A stretch of DNA of 64,000 nt, taken from contig NZ_OY782759.1 in the NCBI RefSeq assembly GCF_963678195.1, forward strand, positions 2,356,001 through 2,420,000, in the 5' to 3' direction. This document shows, in pieces, positions 18,583 to 26,681 of the stretch. The stretch's first letter is position 1. Each line of letters starts with the position of its first letter. The stretch is from an uncultured Hyphomonas sp. (GTDB taxonomy: Bacteria; Pseudomonadota; Alphaproteobacteria; Caulobacterales; Hyphomonadaceae). Below the pieces are notes generated by a model, which saw nothing but the letters and a program-made list of their open reading frames with translations, searched no databases and had not been told where the DNA came from. The translations under genes were made by a program, and so were the position numbers.

Positions 18583-19503
18583 TCAGGATCCGGACTTCTG
18601 CAGGATGGCTGCCTGATAGTCCGTATCGATAAATCCGATTGCACCATCCATGGCTTCAAACAGAGCATCTGTTGCGTCTGTATTGTAGCGATCCACCTGT
18701 TTCCCCCCATAACCACGAATGGATTCCGGACGAATTCCGGAGGTCTCGTGTACGTCGCCGAAAGACTTCCGGAGGGATCTTCTCACTTGTTCTGACAAGC
18801 CCGGATGCATGGCAATCGGCGGGTTGGGAATCGGGTCCGACTTCATCAACAGTCGAAAGTCGGACGCCGTCAAGCCACCCTGATTGACGGCCCTCTCAAA
18901 GGACACAAAGGAAGCGCCTGCCGCATCGACGAGACCATTCTGCAGGGCAAGCAGGCTGTTGGCATGGCTGCCCGTGATACGAATGGCTGAAAGGTCTCTT
19001 AGCGGGTCCACCCCCGCCTTTGAAAGCATGGACAGGGGATAGGAAAAACTGCTCGCTGAATGCTGAGACCCAAGCGCGATAGATTTCCCATGCAAATCCC
19101 CGGGAGTATCAATGCCCGAAGACGATGAGACAAATATCCCCGCATAGTAGGTGGAGCTACCGTCACGCTCTTCAATGGCGAGCAGGTCCGCGCAACCGCG
19201 CTTGTGCGCCTCGACATAGGAGACAGGGCCCAACCAGGCAATCTCCGCCTGACCGGCACACATGCCTTCGATCACAGCGGCATAACTCTGCCCCGTCCGG
19301 ACATCGAAGTGAAGGCCACTGGTCCGGGTTATGGCTTTGAACAGCGGAAGGAAATCGGCCCGTGTGCCGTCCTCAGTCCCCCCATCTGCCGGGATCAACA
19401 GCACACGGAGCGGGCTTGCGGCCGTTCCGGTCCGCTCGGCCTTCGCAGGAAGACTACCGAAACAAAGGCCCGCAAGAACAACCATGAGCATCACGAAGCG
19501 CAT
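18583..19503 (-). CDS. phnD: PhnD-like periplasmic substrate-binding protein
   Basis: A 306-residue binding protein of the phosphate/phosphite/phosphonate family. The ATG at 19503 (GGAGG upstream) opens a signal peptide (MRFVMLMVVLAGLC..., cleaved near AKAE). Family landmarks are the LLIPADGG start, AWLGPVSYVEA, the phosphoryl-binding-type segment ALGSQHSASSFSYPL and the GFIDTDY end. It is divergent from the RpiR regulator, with a palindrome in between. Ligand specificity is not deducible. Confidence 0.9.
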   Translation of the reverse strand: MRFVMLMVVLAGLCFGSLPAKAERTGTAASPLRVLLIPADGGTEDGTRADFLPLFKAITRTSGLHFDVRTGQSYAAVIEGMCAGQAEIAWLGPVSYVEAHKRGCADLLAIEERDGSSTYYAGIFVSSSSGIDTPGDLHGKSIALGSQHSASSFSYPLSMLSKAGVDPLRDLSAIRITGSHANSLLALQNGLVDAAGASFVSFERAVNQGGLTASDFRLLMKSDPIPNPPIAMHPGLSEQVRRSLRKSFGDVHETSGIRPESIRGYGGKQVDRYNTDATDALFEAMDGAIGFIDTDYQAAILQKSGS

Positions 19504-19622
19504 GCCAAAACCTCCAATTGAACAGCGCAAACGCACATTGTGCGCCGCACCAATCATCAGGAAATGCGATACCAGCCGCTTGTGACACTGGTGTAACGAA
19601 CTGCGAGACTTCTTGACGTTTA

Positions 19623-19637
19623 TTGAAGAAAATTCAA
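19623..19637. promoter_or_regulatory. Palindromic candidate RpiR operator 1
   Basis: TTGAAGAAAATTCAA is a 15-bp palindrome (5-bp arms, 5-bp spacer, extended by one more A/T pair on each side) in the intergenic region between divergent phnD and the rpiR-type gene. A second copy with the same architecture (TTGAGTTTTTCTCAA) lies at 21374-21388. The match of arms and spacing suggests a shared operator. Confidence 0.55.
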
Positions 19638-19668
19638 TTAGTGGGGCACCATATAGCTGGAGTGGCAA

Positions 19669-20571
19669 ATGTCTGAGAGCAAACCAAGGCGCAAAAGTAC
19701 AAGCAAAAAACGCGGCGACGTTCCGATCGTTGACAACGTCATGACGCGCATTCGTGTGCGTCACCCCTCTCTCGGCCCAAGTACACGCTCCATCGCGGAC
19801 TTCATTCTGGAAAACCCGCGGCAGGTTGTTGGCATGTCGGTCACGGAACTTGCCGAAGCGACGGGCGCCAGCGATGGCAGTGTCATCAACCTATGCCGCC
19901 AGTTGGATCTGTCAGGATTCCAGCAGCTGAAACTCAGTCTCGCACAAGAAGTGGTGCAGCCCGTTCAGTTCATTCATGAAGATTTGCGCCCTTCAGATAC
20001 AACCCCGACCGTGTGCCGGAAAACCTTCCATGCCGGTATCCAAGCGTTGCGCGACACGCTCTCAATCCTTGACGCTGACGCAGTCGATGAGGCCGTACGT
20101 ATTATTCGCGCAGCAGAGCGCGTCGAAATCTATGGCATCGGCTCGTCCGCACCGATTGCGGAAGACGCGCAATACCGAATGCTCCGCATCGGGATAGATG
20201 CCAAAGTCGTTGTGGACAGCCATATTCAGGCTATTAGCGCCTCACGCACCGGGCCTAAAGTAGCTGTGCTCACCATTTCGCACTCCGGCGCAACACACGA
20301 AACCCTCGCGGCAACCCGCCTTGCAAAGGAAGCCGGCGCGAAGACAATCATTGTTACCAACTTCTCCAGCTCACCACTTCAGGCCTATGCCGACGTGAAG
20401 CTCTTCACGATGGCACGCGAAACCAAATTCCGCACCGAAGCGATGACCAGCCGGATCGCCCAACTTTGCGTTCTCGACGCTTTGATCGCTGCGCTCGCCC
20501 TCGCCGACTATGACCGGGCCACCGATACACTACGGAAAACATTTGATGTTTTGTCTCTAAAGCGCTTTTAA
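19669..20571 (+). CDS. MurR/RpiR-family transcriptional regulator with SIS domain
   Basis: A 300-residue regulator: an N-terminal HTH_6 domain (about 20-95, with VTELAEATGASDGSVINLCRQLDLSGFQQLKLSLA) and a C-terminal SIS sugar-phosphate-binding domain (about 130-265, with IYGIGSSAPIAEDA and ISHSGATHETLAA). Such proteins respond to phosphosugars or similar phosphate esters. It is divergent from phnDCE and convergent (4-bp overlap) with the HAD phosphatase gene. It is the obvious local regulator and may sense the organophosphate imported by PhnCDE. Confidence 0.92.
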   Translation: MSESKPRRKSTSKKRGDVPIVDNVMTRIRVRHPSLGPSTRSIADFILENPRQVVGMSVTELAEATGASDGSVINLCRQLDLSGFQQLKLSLAQEVVQPVQFIHEDLRPSDTTPTVCRKTFHAGIQALRDTLSILDADAVDEAVRIIRAAERVEIYGIGSSAPIAEDAQYRMLRIGIDAKVVVDSHIQAISASRTGPKVAVLTISHSGATHETLAATRLAKEAGAKTIIVTNFSSSPLQAYADVKLFTMARETKFRTEAMTSRIAQLCVLDALIAALALADYDRATDTLRKTFDVLSLKRF

Positions 20572-21344
20572 CTGCCGACCGCCTGAAGCACAGCCTCCAT
20601 TACGGCAGGCTCACTGGCGCGCACGAGCAGGGACTTCATGCCAAGCGCTTCAGCACCCGCCAGGTCAGTCGCCGGATTGTCTCCCATCATCACAACGCCT
20701 TCCGGTTCCAGGTTCAATGCACGGCAGGCCTTCAAATAGAGACCCGGCTTCGGTTTGCCGACGATTTCCATTTCCACTGCATCCAGGTTGACGCAGGATC
20801 CGAGCGCAGACAGAAGCGCTCCGGTCTCTGGCTTGATCCTGCCTTCGGCGCCCGGATGCGTCAGATCCGGATTGGCGACGATCAGACGCGCGCCTTTCCT
20901 GAGAGCATTCGCGGCCCGCTCCAGGCGACTGTAGCTAAACCGTGTGTCGCGTAAAAGAACGACGACATCGGCCTCATCCCGGTTGAGGCGAATGCCAATG
21001 TTCCGGGCAACCGCACGCATACGGGGATGCGCAAGAACCATGACATCGACCTGGCCCGCCTTTGCTGCCCGGTCTATGGCCTCGACACCCGCCAGAACAA
21101 TCTGCTCCCGCGGCATGGCAATTCCTGCTGCGGACAGGATGCCCAGGAAATCATCTACAGTGTTTGACGAGTTATTCGACACAATCGCCGTACGCACATG
21201 GTGTATACGGAGAAATTCTGCTGCGGCATCCGTGAGAACATTGTCGATAGCGCAACAACCATCCCAGTCCAGCAGGAAGCCCCGGGCCGATTGCGTCACA
21301 CACGCGATCTCGGCCGACGAGGCGGGTAAAAAGCCGTGCGCCAT
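20568..21344 (-). CDS. HAD-IIA (NagD-like) phosphatase
   Basis: A 258-residue HAD-superfamily hydrolase of the NagD/AraL type. Motif I is FLLDWDGCC (DxDGC in place of DxDGT), motif II SNNSSNT, motif III GKPKPG and motif IV MMGDNPATDLAGA. Such enzymes dephosphorylate small phosphate esters such as sugar, glycerol or nucleoside phosphates. The ATG at 21344 is preferred over the GTG three codons upstream because GGAG is correctly spaced from it. The nearby PhnCDE importer and SIS regulator suggest it releases phosphate from an imported ester (inference). Confidence 0.87.
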   Translation of the reverse strand: MAHGFLPASSAEIACVTQSARGFLLDWDGCCAIDNVLTDAAAEFLRIHHVRTAIVSNNSSNTVDDFLGILSAAGIAMPREQIVLAGVEAIDRAAKAGQVDVMVLAHPRMRAVARNIGIRLNRDEADVVVLLRDTRFSYSRLERAANALRKGARLIVANPDLTHPGAEGRIKPETGALLSALGSCVNLDAVEMEIVGKPKPGLYLKACRALNLEPEGVVMMGDNPATDLAGAEALGMKSLLVRASEPAVMEAVLQAVGS

Positions 21345-21373
21345 GCATCTCACTCCAAAGCCAATTCCATAGT

Positions 21374-21388
21374 TTGAGTTTTTCTCAA
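21374..21388. promoter_or_regulatory. Palindromic candidate RpiR operator 2
   Basis: TTGAGTTTTTCTCAA, a 15-bp palindrome with the same TTGAR-N5-YTCAA form as the one at 19623-19637, lies 30 bp upstream of the HAD start in the AT-rich divergent region shared with the TonB receptor. Confidence 0.55.
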
Positions 21389-21556
21389 TTATAAATTGGT
21401 TTTGAAGTAAATACTATTCATATCAATTTTATTCAAAGTTCACAGAAGTGTTGCGATGGCTGACTAGATCGGCGGCGTGGCAAGAGCGGCTACTGGCCGC
21501 CCGCGCCCGGCTCGCCGATGTCCGGCGGGTGATGGGGTTATATGGAGGCATCAGCC

Positions 21557-24226
21557 ATGAAACTGAAATTGAAAAGCAGCGTAAAATTCTGCTTGAGTGC
21601 ACTGATGGCGGCAACCGTTGTCCAGTCTGCGCTTGCTGAACCGGAGCCGGATGGGGGCGACACGCGCCGGCTCGAAACAATCCGCGTCGAAGGCCAAGCC
21701 GTCGATGCTCTGACATCTGACATTGCTGTCGACTTTGCCGAATTCGGCACACAGGTCCAGCTGATCAGCTCGGAAGAGATTGAAACAGGCGGCTTTACAA
21801 ACTTCGGCGAACTCGCATCGGGCCTGATCCGTGGTGCGAATATTGGTTATTCGCCGGACGAAGGCGAATTCACCATCCGCATCGACGGCGGGACCGACCG
21901 TGACACCCTTCTCCTCGTGGATGGCGTTCCCTATTTTGACCGCTCGTCTCCGCTGGAAGACCTCTGGCCTGCAACCGCCATCGACCCGCGCATGATCGAA
22001 AGCGTGGAAGTCTACCGGGGTGGCAACAGCCTTTATTTCGGATCGAACGGTGGCCTCGGCGTTGTCAGCGTCCGCACCAAGGAGCCGGATGGCACAACTA
22101 AGGGCCAGTTCGGTGTGTATGCCGGCGCGTTCAAGACCCGCGAAATCTATGGCAACATGTCCTTCCCGCTCGACAAGGACGGCAAGCACTCCATCCTCGT
22201 CTTTGGCCGCTCCTATGAAACGGACGCACATGAGCTGTTCGACAAAGAAGCCTATGGGGACAACGTTCTGGCCCTCGGCGGCCGTCACGAGTTTCCTTAC
22301 AGCTACAACAGTCTCGGCCTGAAATACCTCTGGCAGATCGGGCCGGACACTGAATTCCGTGCCGGCGCAACCTACTCGACCATCGACTTCCGGGATTCCT
22401 TCCCGCAGAGCACCGTGTTCCAGCCGAACTTCACGGAATTCCCGATCTACAATGCCGCCTTCAAGCATCGCTTCAATGACAAGCTGAAGATCGACGTTGA
22501 AGCCCACTACCAGGATCCACAGCTGAAGAACAACGAGATCGACGCCCGTATCTGTCAGATCCCGCGGCTCGGCGACCTGCCCGCAGACATTCAGGCACTT
22601 GCAGCCGATCAGGGCATCACGGGCTTTTCCACAGCAGCTTCGTATGAGGCCTTCGCGGCGTCCGTACCGGGGCTCCCGGCCGGCTGTGTCACCAACCCTT
22701 ATGGCAATGCCGGCAGCGCTGGCGACGACAACTGGAATGGCGGCAGCAGCTTCTACATCAACCAGGATCCGGACAGCCCGTTCTATGGCCAGCCTTACGG
22801 CACGCTGGACAATCCGTTCCCTATCGGCGCACCGATGGGTTACGTTGTCCAGTCTACTGCATCCTTCGGCGATGGCGGTCTGACAAAAGGCTTCGGCACG
22901 ACGGACCAACGCGAGTCCGGATATGTCGACTACGGTCTCAATGCTCGCGCGACGTACACGCTGAACGACTATGTTGAAATCGTCGCCGGTGTTCAGAACA
23001 CCAGCTACAAGGACAATTCCGACGACTCCTTCGGCGTACGCGATGTCAAACTGACCAGCACAGGCGTCTATGGCGACCTGCGCCTGTCCCTGCCAGTCCT
23101 TGAAGGCTTCAGCGGATCCTTTGCGGCACGTCAGGACTTCAACGATAATTTCGACGATCAATCTGTCTGGAAAGTCGGCCTGCGTCAGAACTTTGGTCAC
23201 GGCCTCTATGCCCGTGGATCGGGCGGCACCTCCTATAGCCTTCCAAAGATCGATGAAATCGGCGCTTTCGGCGCCGGTGCGAACATCAATCCTGGCCTGC
23301 AGCCACAGGAAGTCGATGCATTCAATGTAGGTGCGGGTATCGATGGGGACATCTTCGGTGGAACCTACAACGTCGAGCTTGGCTACTTCGAGACAGACAT
23401 CAAGAACCTGTTCTCAAGCCGCGCGGTTGGAGCTGTTTGCCTTGAATACGCCAACGACCTTGCCAATCCGCTGTTCGACAACCTCACCAATGATACGGCC
23501 GCGATTGAGCAGAACCGCCGCAACATCATTGCACCGGATGACTTCTGCCGGACAGCCGCAAGCGGCCTTTCCGACCCCGGGGAGTCGGTCGCGGTGAACG
23601 CTCTGGCAAATCAGGACATCAAAGGCTTCACCATCGACGTGGCTTTCGACTTCGACAAGTGGCAGGCGGATTTCAGCTATACTGACATGGAATCGCTGGA
23701 GCCAAACCCGGTGTACGGAACCCTCGCCCGGCTGGACGGCACAGCAACTGACCTAGACTTCATCATCCCCGGCCATGCGGGTCATTCGGAGTTCCGTCAG
23801 TCCTCAGAGCGCCCTGAGTGGACGCTGTCTGGTCTGGTGACCTACACGCCAAACGAAAACTGGGTGTTCTCGCTGAACCCGCGCTGGCAAGGGCCGGAAT
23901 GGGCCTATGCCGGCACAAGCCTCGCCCGTCTCGTGGATGAGAATGGAAAGCGTGTCGTGGACGACATGAACTTCGGCGACTATTTCGTCCTCAACGGTTC
24001 GGTCCAGTACTTCCTGGGTGAAGAAAAGCGTCACCGTTTCCTGATCCGCGGCGTGAACCTTCTGGGTGAGGATTACTTCGAGCGCGCCTCCGGTGGCTCG
24101 ACCTATACCCGTGACAGGGCGGTTGTCCGTGGCGAAGTTGGCCCGAATGACAGCGCCTATTACCGGCAGTACGGCTGGAACGGCAAGCCTCGGTCCTTCT
24201 GGATCCAGTACGAGTACTCGTTCTAA
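21557..24226 (+). CDS. TonB-dependent outer-membrane receptor
   Basis: An 889-residue receptor. The ATG at 21557 is used (GGAGG with 8-nt spacing) and opens the signal peptide MKLKLKSSVKFCLSALMAA, cleaved near ALAE. The plug has TIRVEGQAV, RIDGGTDRDTLLLVDGVPYF and ESVEVYRGGNSLYFGSNGG; the barrel ends WIQYEYSF with the terminal Phe. It belongs to a different subfamily from the other three receptors in the window. It is divergent from the HAD phosphatase and close to phnCDE, so it may bring an organophosphorus compound across the outer membrane (inference from context and the shared palindrome). Confidence 0.92.
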   Translation: MKLKLKSSVKFCLSALMAATVVQSALAEPEPDGGDTRRLETIRVEGQAVDALTSDIAVDFAEFGTQVQLISSEEIETGGFTNFGELASGLIRGANIGYSPDEGEFTIRIDGGTDRDTLLLVDGVPYFDRSSPLEDLWPATAIDPRMIESVEVYRGGNSLYFGSNGGLGVVSVRTKEPDGTTKGQFGVYAGAFKTREIYGNMSFPLDKDGKHSILVFGRSYETDAHELFDKEAYGDNVLALGGRHEFPYSYNSLGLKYLWQIGPDTEFRAGATYSTIDFRDSFPQSTVFQPNFTEFPIYNAAFKHRFNDKLKIDVEAHYQDPQLKNNEIDARICQIPRLGDLPADIQALAADQGITGFSTAASYEAFAASVPGLPAGCVTNPYGNAGSAGDDNWNGGSSFYINQDPDSPFYGQPYGTLDNPFPIGAPMGYVVQSTASFGDGGLTKGFGTTDQRESGYVDYGLNARATYTLNDYVEIVAGVQNTSYKDNSDDSFGVRDVKLTSTGVYGDLRLSLPVLEGFSGSFAARQDFNDNFDDQSVWKVGLRQNFGHGLYARGSGGTSYSLPKIDEIGAFGAGANINPGLQPQEVDAFNVGAGIDGDIFGGTYNVELGYFETDIKNLFSSRAVGAVCLEYANDLANPLFDNLTNDTAAIEQNRRNIIAPDDFCRTAASGLSDPGESVAVNALANQDIKGFTIDVAFDFDKWQADFSYTDMESLEPNPVYGTLARLDGTATDLDFIIPGHAGHSEFRQSSERPEWTLSGLVTYTPNENWVFSLNPRWQGPEWAYAGTSLARLVDENGKRVVDDMNFGDYFVLNGSVQYFLGEEKRHRFLIRGVNLLGEDYFERASGGSTYTRDRAVVRGEVGPNDSAYYRQYGWNGKPRSFWIQYEYSF

Positions 24227-24236
24227 CCGCACTCAA

Positions 24237-24268
24237 GACCTGGCCAGTCTTTCCCCACTGGCCGGGTC
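24237..24268 (+). terminator. Hairpin after the TonB receptor (first of two)
   Basis: A 12-bp stem with one G-T pair (GACCTGGCCAGT / ACTGGCCGGGTC) and an 8-nt loop lies 10 bp after the stop codon, followed by TCCCTTGTT. Confidence 0.6.
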
Positions 24269-24350
24269 TCCCTTGTTAACTGGCGCCTCCGTCGCTCACA
24301 GATACGAACCAGAGTCATGCGATCCCTGCCCCCCGCGGCAAACTTCGGCT

Positions 24351-24390
24351 CCCGGACTGGCCAGGCCATCCGGGGCCTTTTTTCTTTTGT
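24351..24390 (+). terminator. Rho-independent terminator (second, with T run)
   Basis: CCCGGA pairs with TCCGGG around an inner TGGCC/GGCCA fold, followed by CCTTTTTTCTTTT. It is probably the main terminator of the receptor transcript. Confidence 0.7.
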
Positions 24391-24441
24391 CACATGACCC
24401 AGACTCACACGAACACAAAGATCCACTTTCCTCGCGGGAAA

Positions 24442-26610
24442 TCAGTTCGGGGTAAGAGGCGTACGCCGCTCCAGATGGTCCTCAACCTGTTCCCGCTGAA
24501 GCCAGAGTTCGCGGAACGCTTTCTCCGACAACAATTCAAGCTGGTCGCTGTAGTGCGTCGTTCCCGACTGGCGCGAGTTGCCATAGCTCATCCGACCATA
24601 AGCTTTGATCGGCGTGGAAAACTCAATCAGTGCAACCCAGGTCTCACCATGGGCCGGCGTCCTGACGCCATCCTCGTTCGGTTCTGACCAGGTTATGACG
24701 TCAAATGATCCGAGATTGCCATACCCGCTATGCCCCGGAAGATCGACGTCTTCCAGGATGAAACGTGAGACATCCCCATAGACCGGATCTATTTTTCCGT
24801 ATTTTTCCCTGGTCGAGACGATGGCTTCCCGCAGAAGGTCGACAGCTCCTTCGGGATCTTTAAGACCAGTGGGTGTATTGATCGGATCTTCGGCACTCCA
24901 TGGAATGGCAAAGCCGTCCTGACCGCTCATACGGGGACCAGCGAACAGCTTCGCCCATGCCTCGAACAGGACACCGGCACGATTGTCGGATGAGAATGTC
25001 CGATCCCAGCCAGAGAGGATCTCGACCGCTTTCTGCATGTCGGGGCTTTCATCTTCGGAGGCGGCAACGAGCAGATCCGGCAAGACCCGGTCCGCCATCA
25101 GGGCTTCGGCGGATAGCTTCAGAGCAACAAATTCGTCAAATGAGATATCTTCGTTTTCCGTCATCATCTTCAGGGAATTCTGCGCTCTCATGGACAAAGG
25201 TATTCGAGGTGCGAAATAGGACGGATAGTCCTCTGGTTTATAGGGCACCGGAAGCGTCGCTTCCCAAGGCGGATCGTTGGAGTTCTGAATAAATCCGGAA
25301 TCCGGATCGGTGACACGCGGCAGGTCCTCAAAATCGTGGATCTCTGTCCACAGGTATTCCGACGTGTCGCCGGGTACCAGGCCTTTCCAGAAATCGATAT
25401 CCCCGGACGACCGCTTTGGCGCGATGCCATTGAAAATATACTCGATGTGCCCGTCCCGGTCGGCATAGGAAATATTGAAGGTCGGCACCTGAAGTCGGGA
25501 TATGGCTTCATGGAACTCATCGTAGCTCGCCGATGTCACCATATCGAAATACTGGTTCAACATGCCCGGCCGGTCGAGACCGGCGACGCGAAGCGCGACG
25601 AGCTTGCCATCCGGCCTCTCGAATACGGGGCCGTGGACAGTCGACCGGATCGTGACCGGAACATCCACATAGGTCCCATCGTCCTGAAGCAGCCTGTAGC
25701 TCGTCTCCTCCACATCGAAGGGCCGTACTTCGCCATCAAAAAGATAGCCATTGTCCTCAAGTGTCAGCTCATAGGTCGTGGCACCAACCATGCCATTGAC
25801 GGTGTTGGAAATTCCCATTTGCCGATTGAACGCGAAACGAATGACCGGCAATCCGACCTGCGTCGCACCATAGACTTCAAAATCCGGACCGACGAGGTGT
25901 GCCTCATAGTAAATGAAGAACGGCATGCTCCACGGAAGGTGTGGATTCTGGAGCAGCATTGAATGGCCACTTGCGGTTTTGGATGGCGCCACGGCCCAGG
26001 TGTTCGAGCCCTGTTTTTCGAGCTCCGGCGGATCCCCTTCGCCGATCGTGCGATTGGGAGACGCAACGTATACGAAATTCATCAGACGGTGGGCGTGCGC
26101 AACAACGTCTACGCCCGTGATGGGAAGAACCATTTGTACATCTTCGTCGATCGCTTCCGGATAAGCCTCTGCATAGGCGTTCATGCCGGCGGCAAATGCA
26201 TCCAAATTCCTCCGGAAATCAGGCGTCTGGGCCTCATACCATTCCTGGGCCCGGTCCGGCACGCCGTTCATGATCAGCCATTTCGTTGTGTCTTCATAGG
26301 CTACGCCCCAATACTCAGCGCCCTTGCCCCGCGCCTCTCCATAGAGCCGGAAAATCGTGTTGGCGTGACTGTTCGCCTGGGCATAGCCATAGCCATAGAA
26401 AACCGTTTCGGCGTCAGCGCCGTAAATGTGCGGCACCCCATACGTATCCCAGAGTATTTCCCCACCGGTGGCCGGTGCCTCAGCAGCAATTCCCGCCTGT
26501 CCCACGTCTTCGGCCACAACATCTACCGCGGGAGACCTCCCGGCGCACGCGACGAGGAATGCACCACTGCAGGCTGCAATCGCACCCGTGAGTAAGTGTC
26601 TGAGTTTCAT
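24442..26610 (-). CDS. Penicillin-acylase-family Ntn hydrolase, lipoprotein
   Basis: A 722-residue Ntn hydrolase of the penicillin amidase/PvdQ/QuiP superfamily. The protein has a lipoprotein signal (lipobox LVAC, C22), an alpha-chain starting [13 protein letters not shown], a linker, and the beta-chain N-terminal nucleophile S202 in QGSNTW, exposed by self-cleavage. Family enzymes remove acyl groups from beta-lactams, acyl-homoserine lactones, lipopeptides or siderophore precursors. It follows the STN-type TonB receptor by 71 bp on the same strand, so it is probably induced with it through the FecI/FecR pair and acts on the imported ligand. The ATG at 26610 opens the signal; the frame extends further upstream without similarity. 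Confidence 0.92.
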   Translation of the reverse strand: MKLRHLLTGAIAACSGAFLVACAGRSPAVDVVAEDVGQAGIAAEAPATGGEILWDTYGVPHIYGADAETVFYGYGYAQANSHANTIFRLYGEARGKGAEYWGVAYEDTTKWLIMNGVPDRAQEWYEAQTPDFRRNLDAFAAGMNAYAEAYPEAIDEDVQMVLPITGVDVVAHAHRLMNFVYVASPNRTIGEGDPPELEKQGSNTWAVAPSKTASGHSMLLQNPHLPWSMPFFIYYEAHLVGPDFEVYGATQVGLPVIRFAFNRQMGISNTVNGMVGATTYELTLEDNGYLFDGEVRPFDVEETSYRLLQDDGTYVDVPVTIRSTVHGPVFERPDGKLVALRVAGLDRPGMLNQYFDMVTSASYDEFHEAISRLQVPTFNISYADRDGHIEYIFNGIAPKRSSGDIDFWKGLVPGDTSEYLWTEIHDFEDLPRVTDPDSGFIQNSNDPPWEATLPVPYKPEDYPSYFAPRIPLSMRAQNSLKMMTENEDISFDEFVALKLSAEALMADRVLPDLLVAASEDESPDMQKAVEILSGWDRTFSSDNRAGVLFEAWAKLFAGPRMSGQDGFAIPWSAEDPINTPTGLKDPEGAVDLLREAIVSTREKYGKIDPVYGDVSRFILEDVDLPGHSGYGNLGSFDVITWSEPNEDGVRTPAHGETWVALIEFSTPIKAYGRMSYGNSRQSGTTHYSDQLELLSEKAFRELWLQREQVEDHLERRTPLTPN

Positions 26611-26681
26611 AATACTGGTCCTTTTGTAATGCCTGATATTTGACGATGCTGCCGATCCGATCAAATGCTGCTGTAAAATAC

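Noticed and set aside
16746-19503. C-P lyase or phosphonatase pathway
   Set aside because: Only the importer genes are present; no phnG-M, phnX or phnW-type gene was found in the window.
21448-21639. 63-codon plus-strand frame resembling a short DUF1127-like protein
   Set aside because: It starts at a non-ATG codon and runs out of frame into the TonB receptor's signal peptide region; the resemblance is only Arg/Leu-rich composition.
21551-23200. 549-codon open frame on the minus strand
   Set aside because: It lies antisense to the TonB receptor at 21557-24226 and has no recognisable domain.
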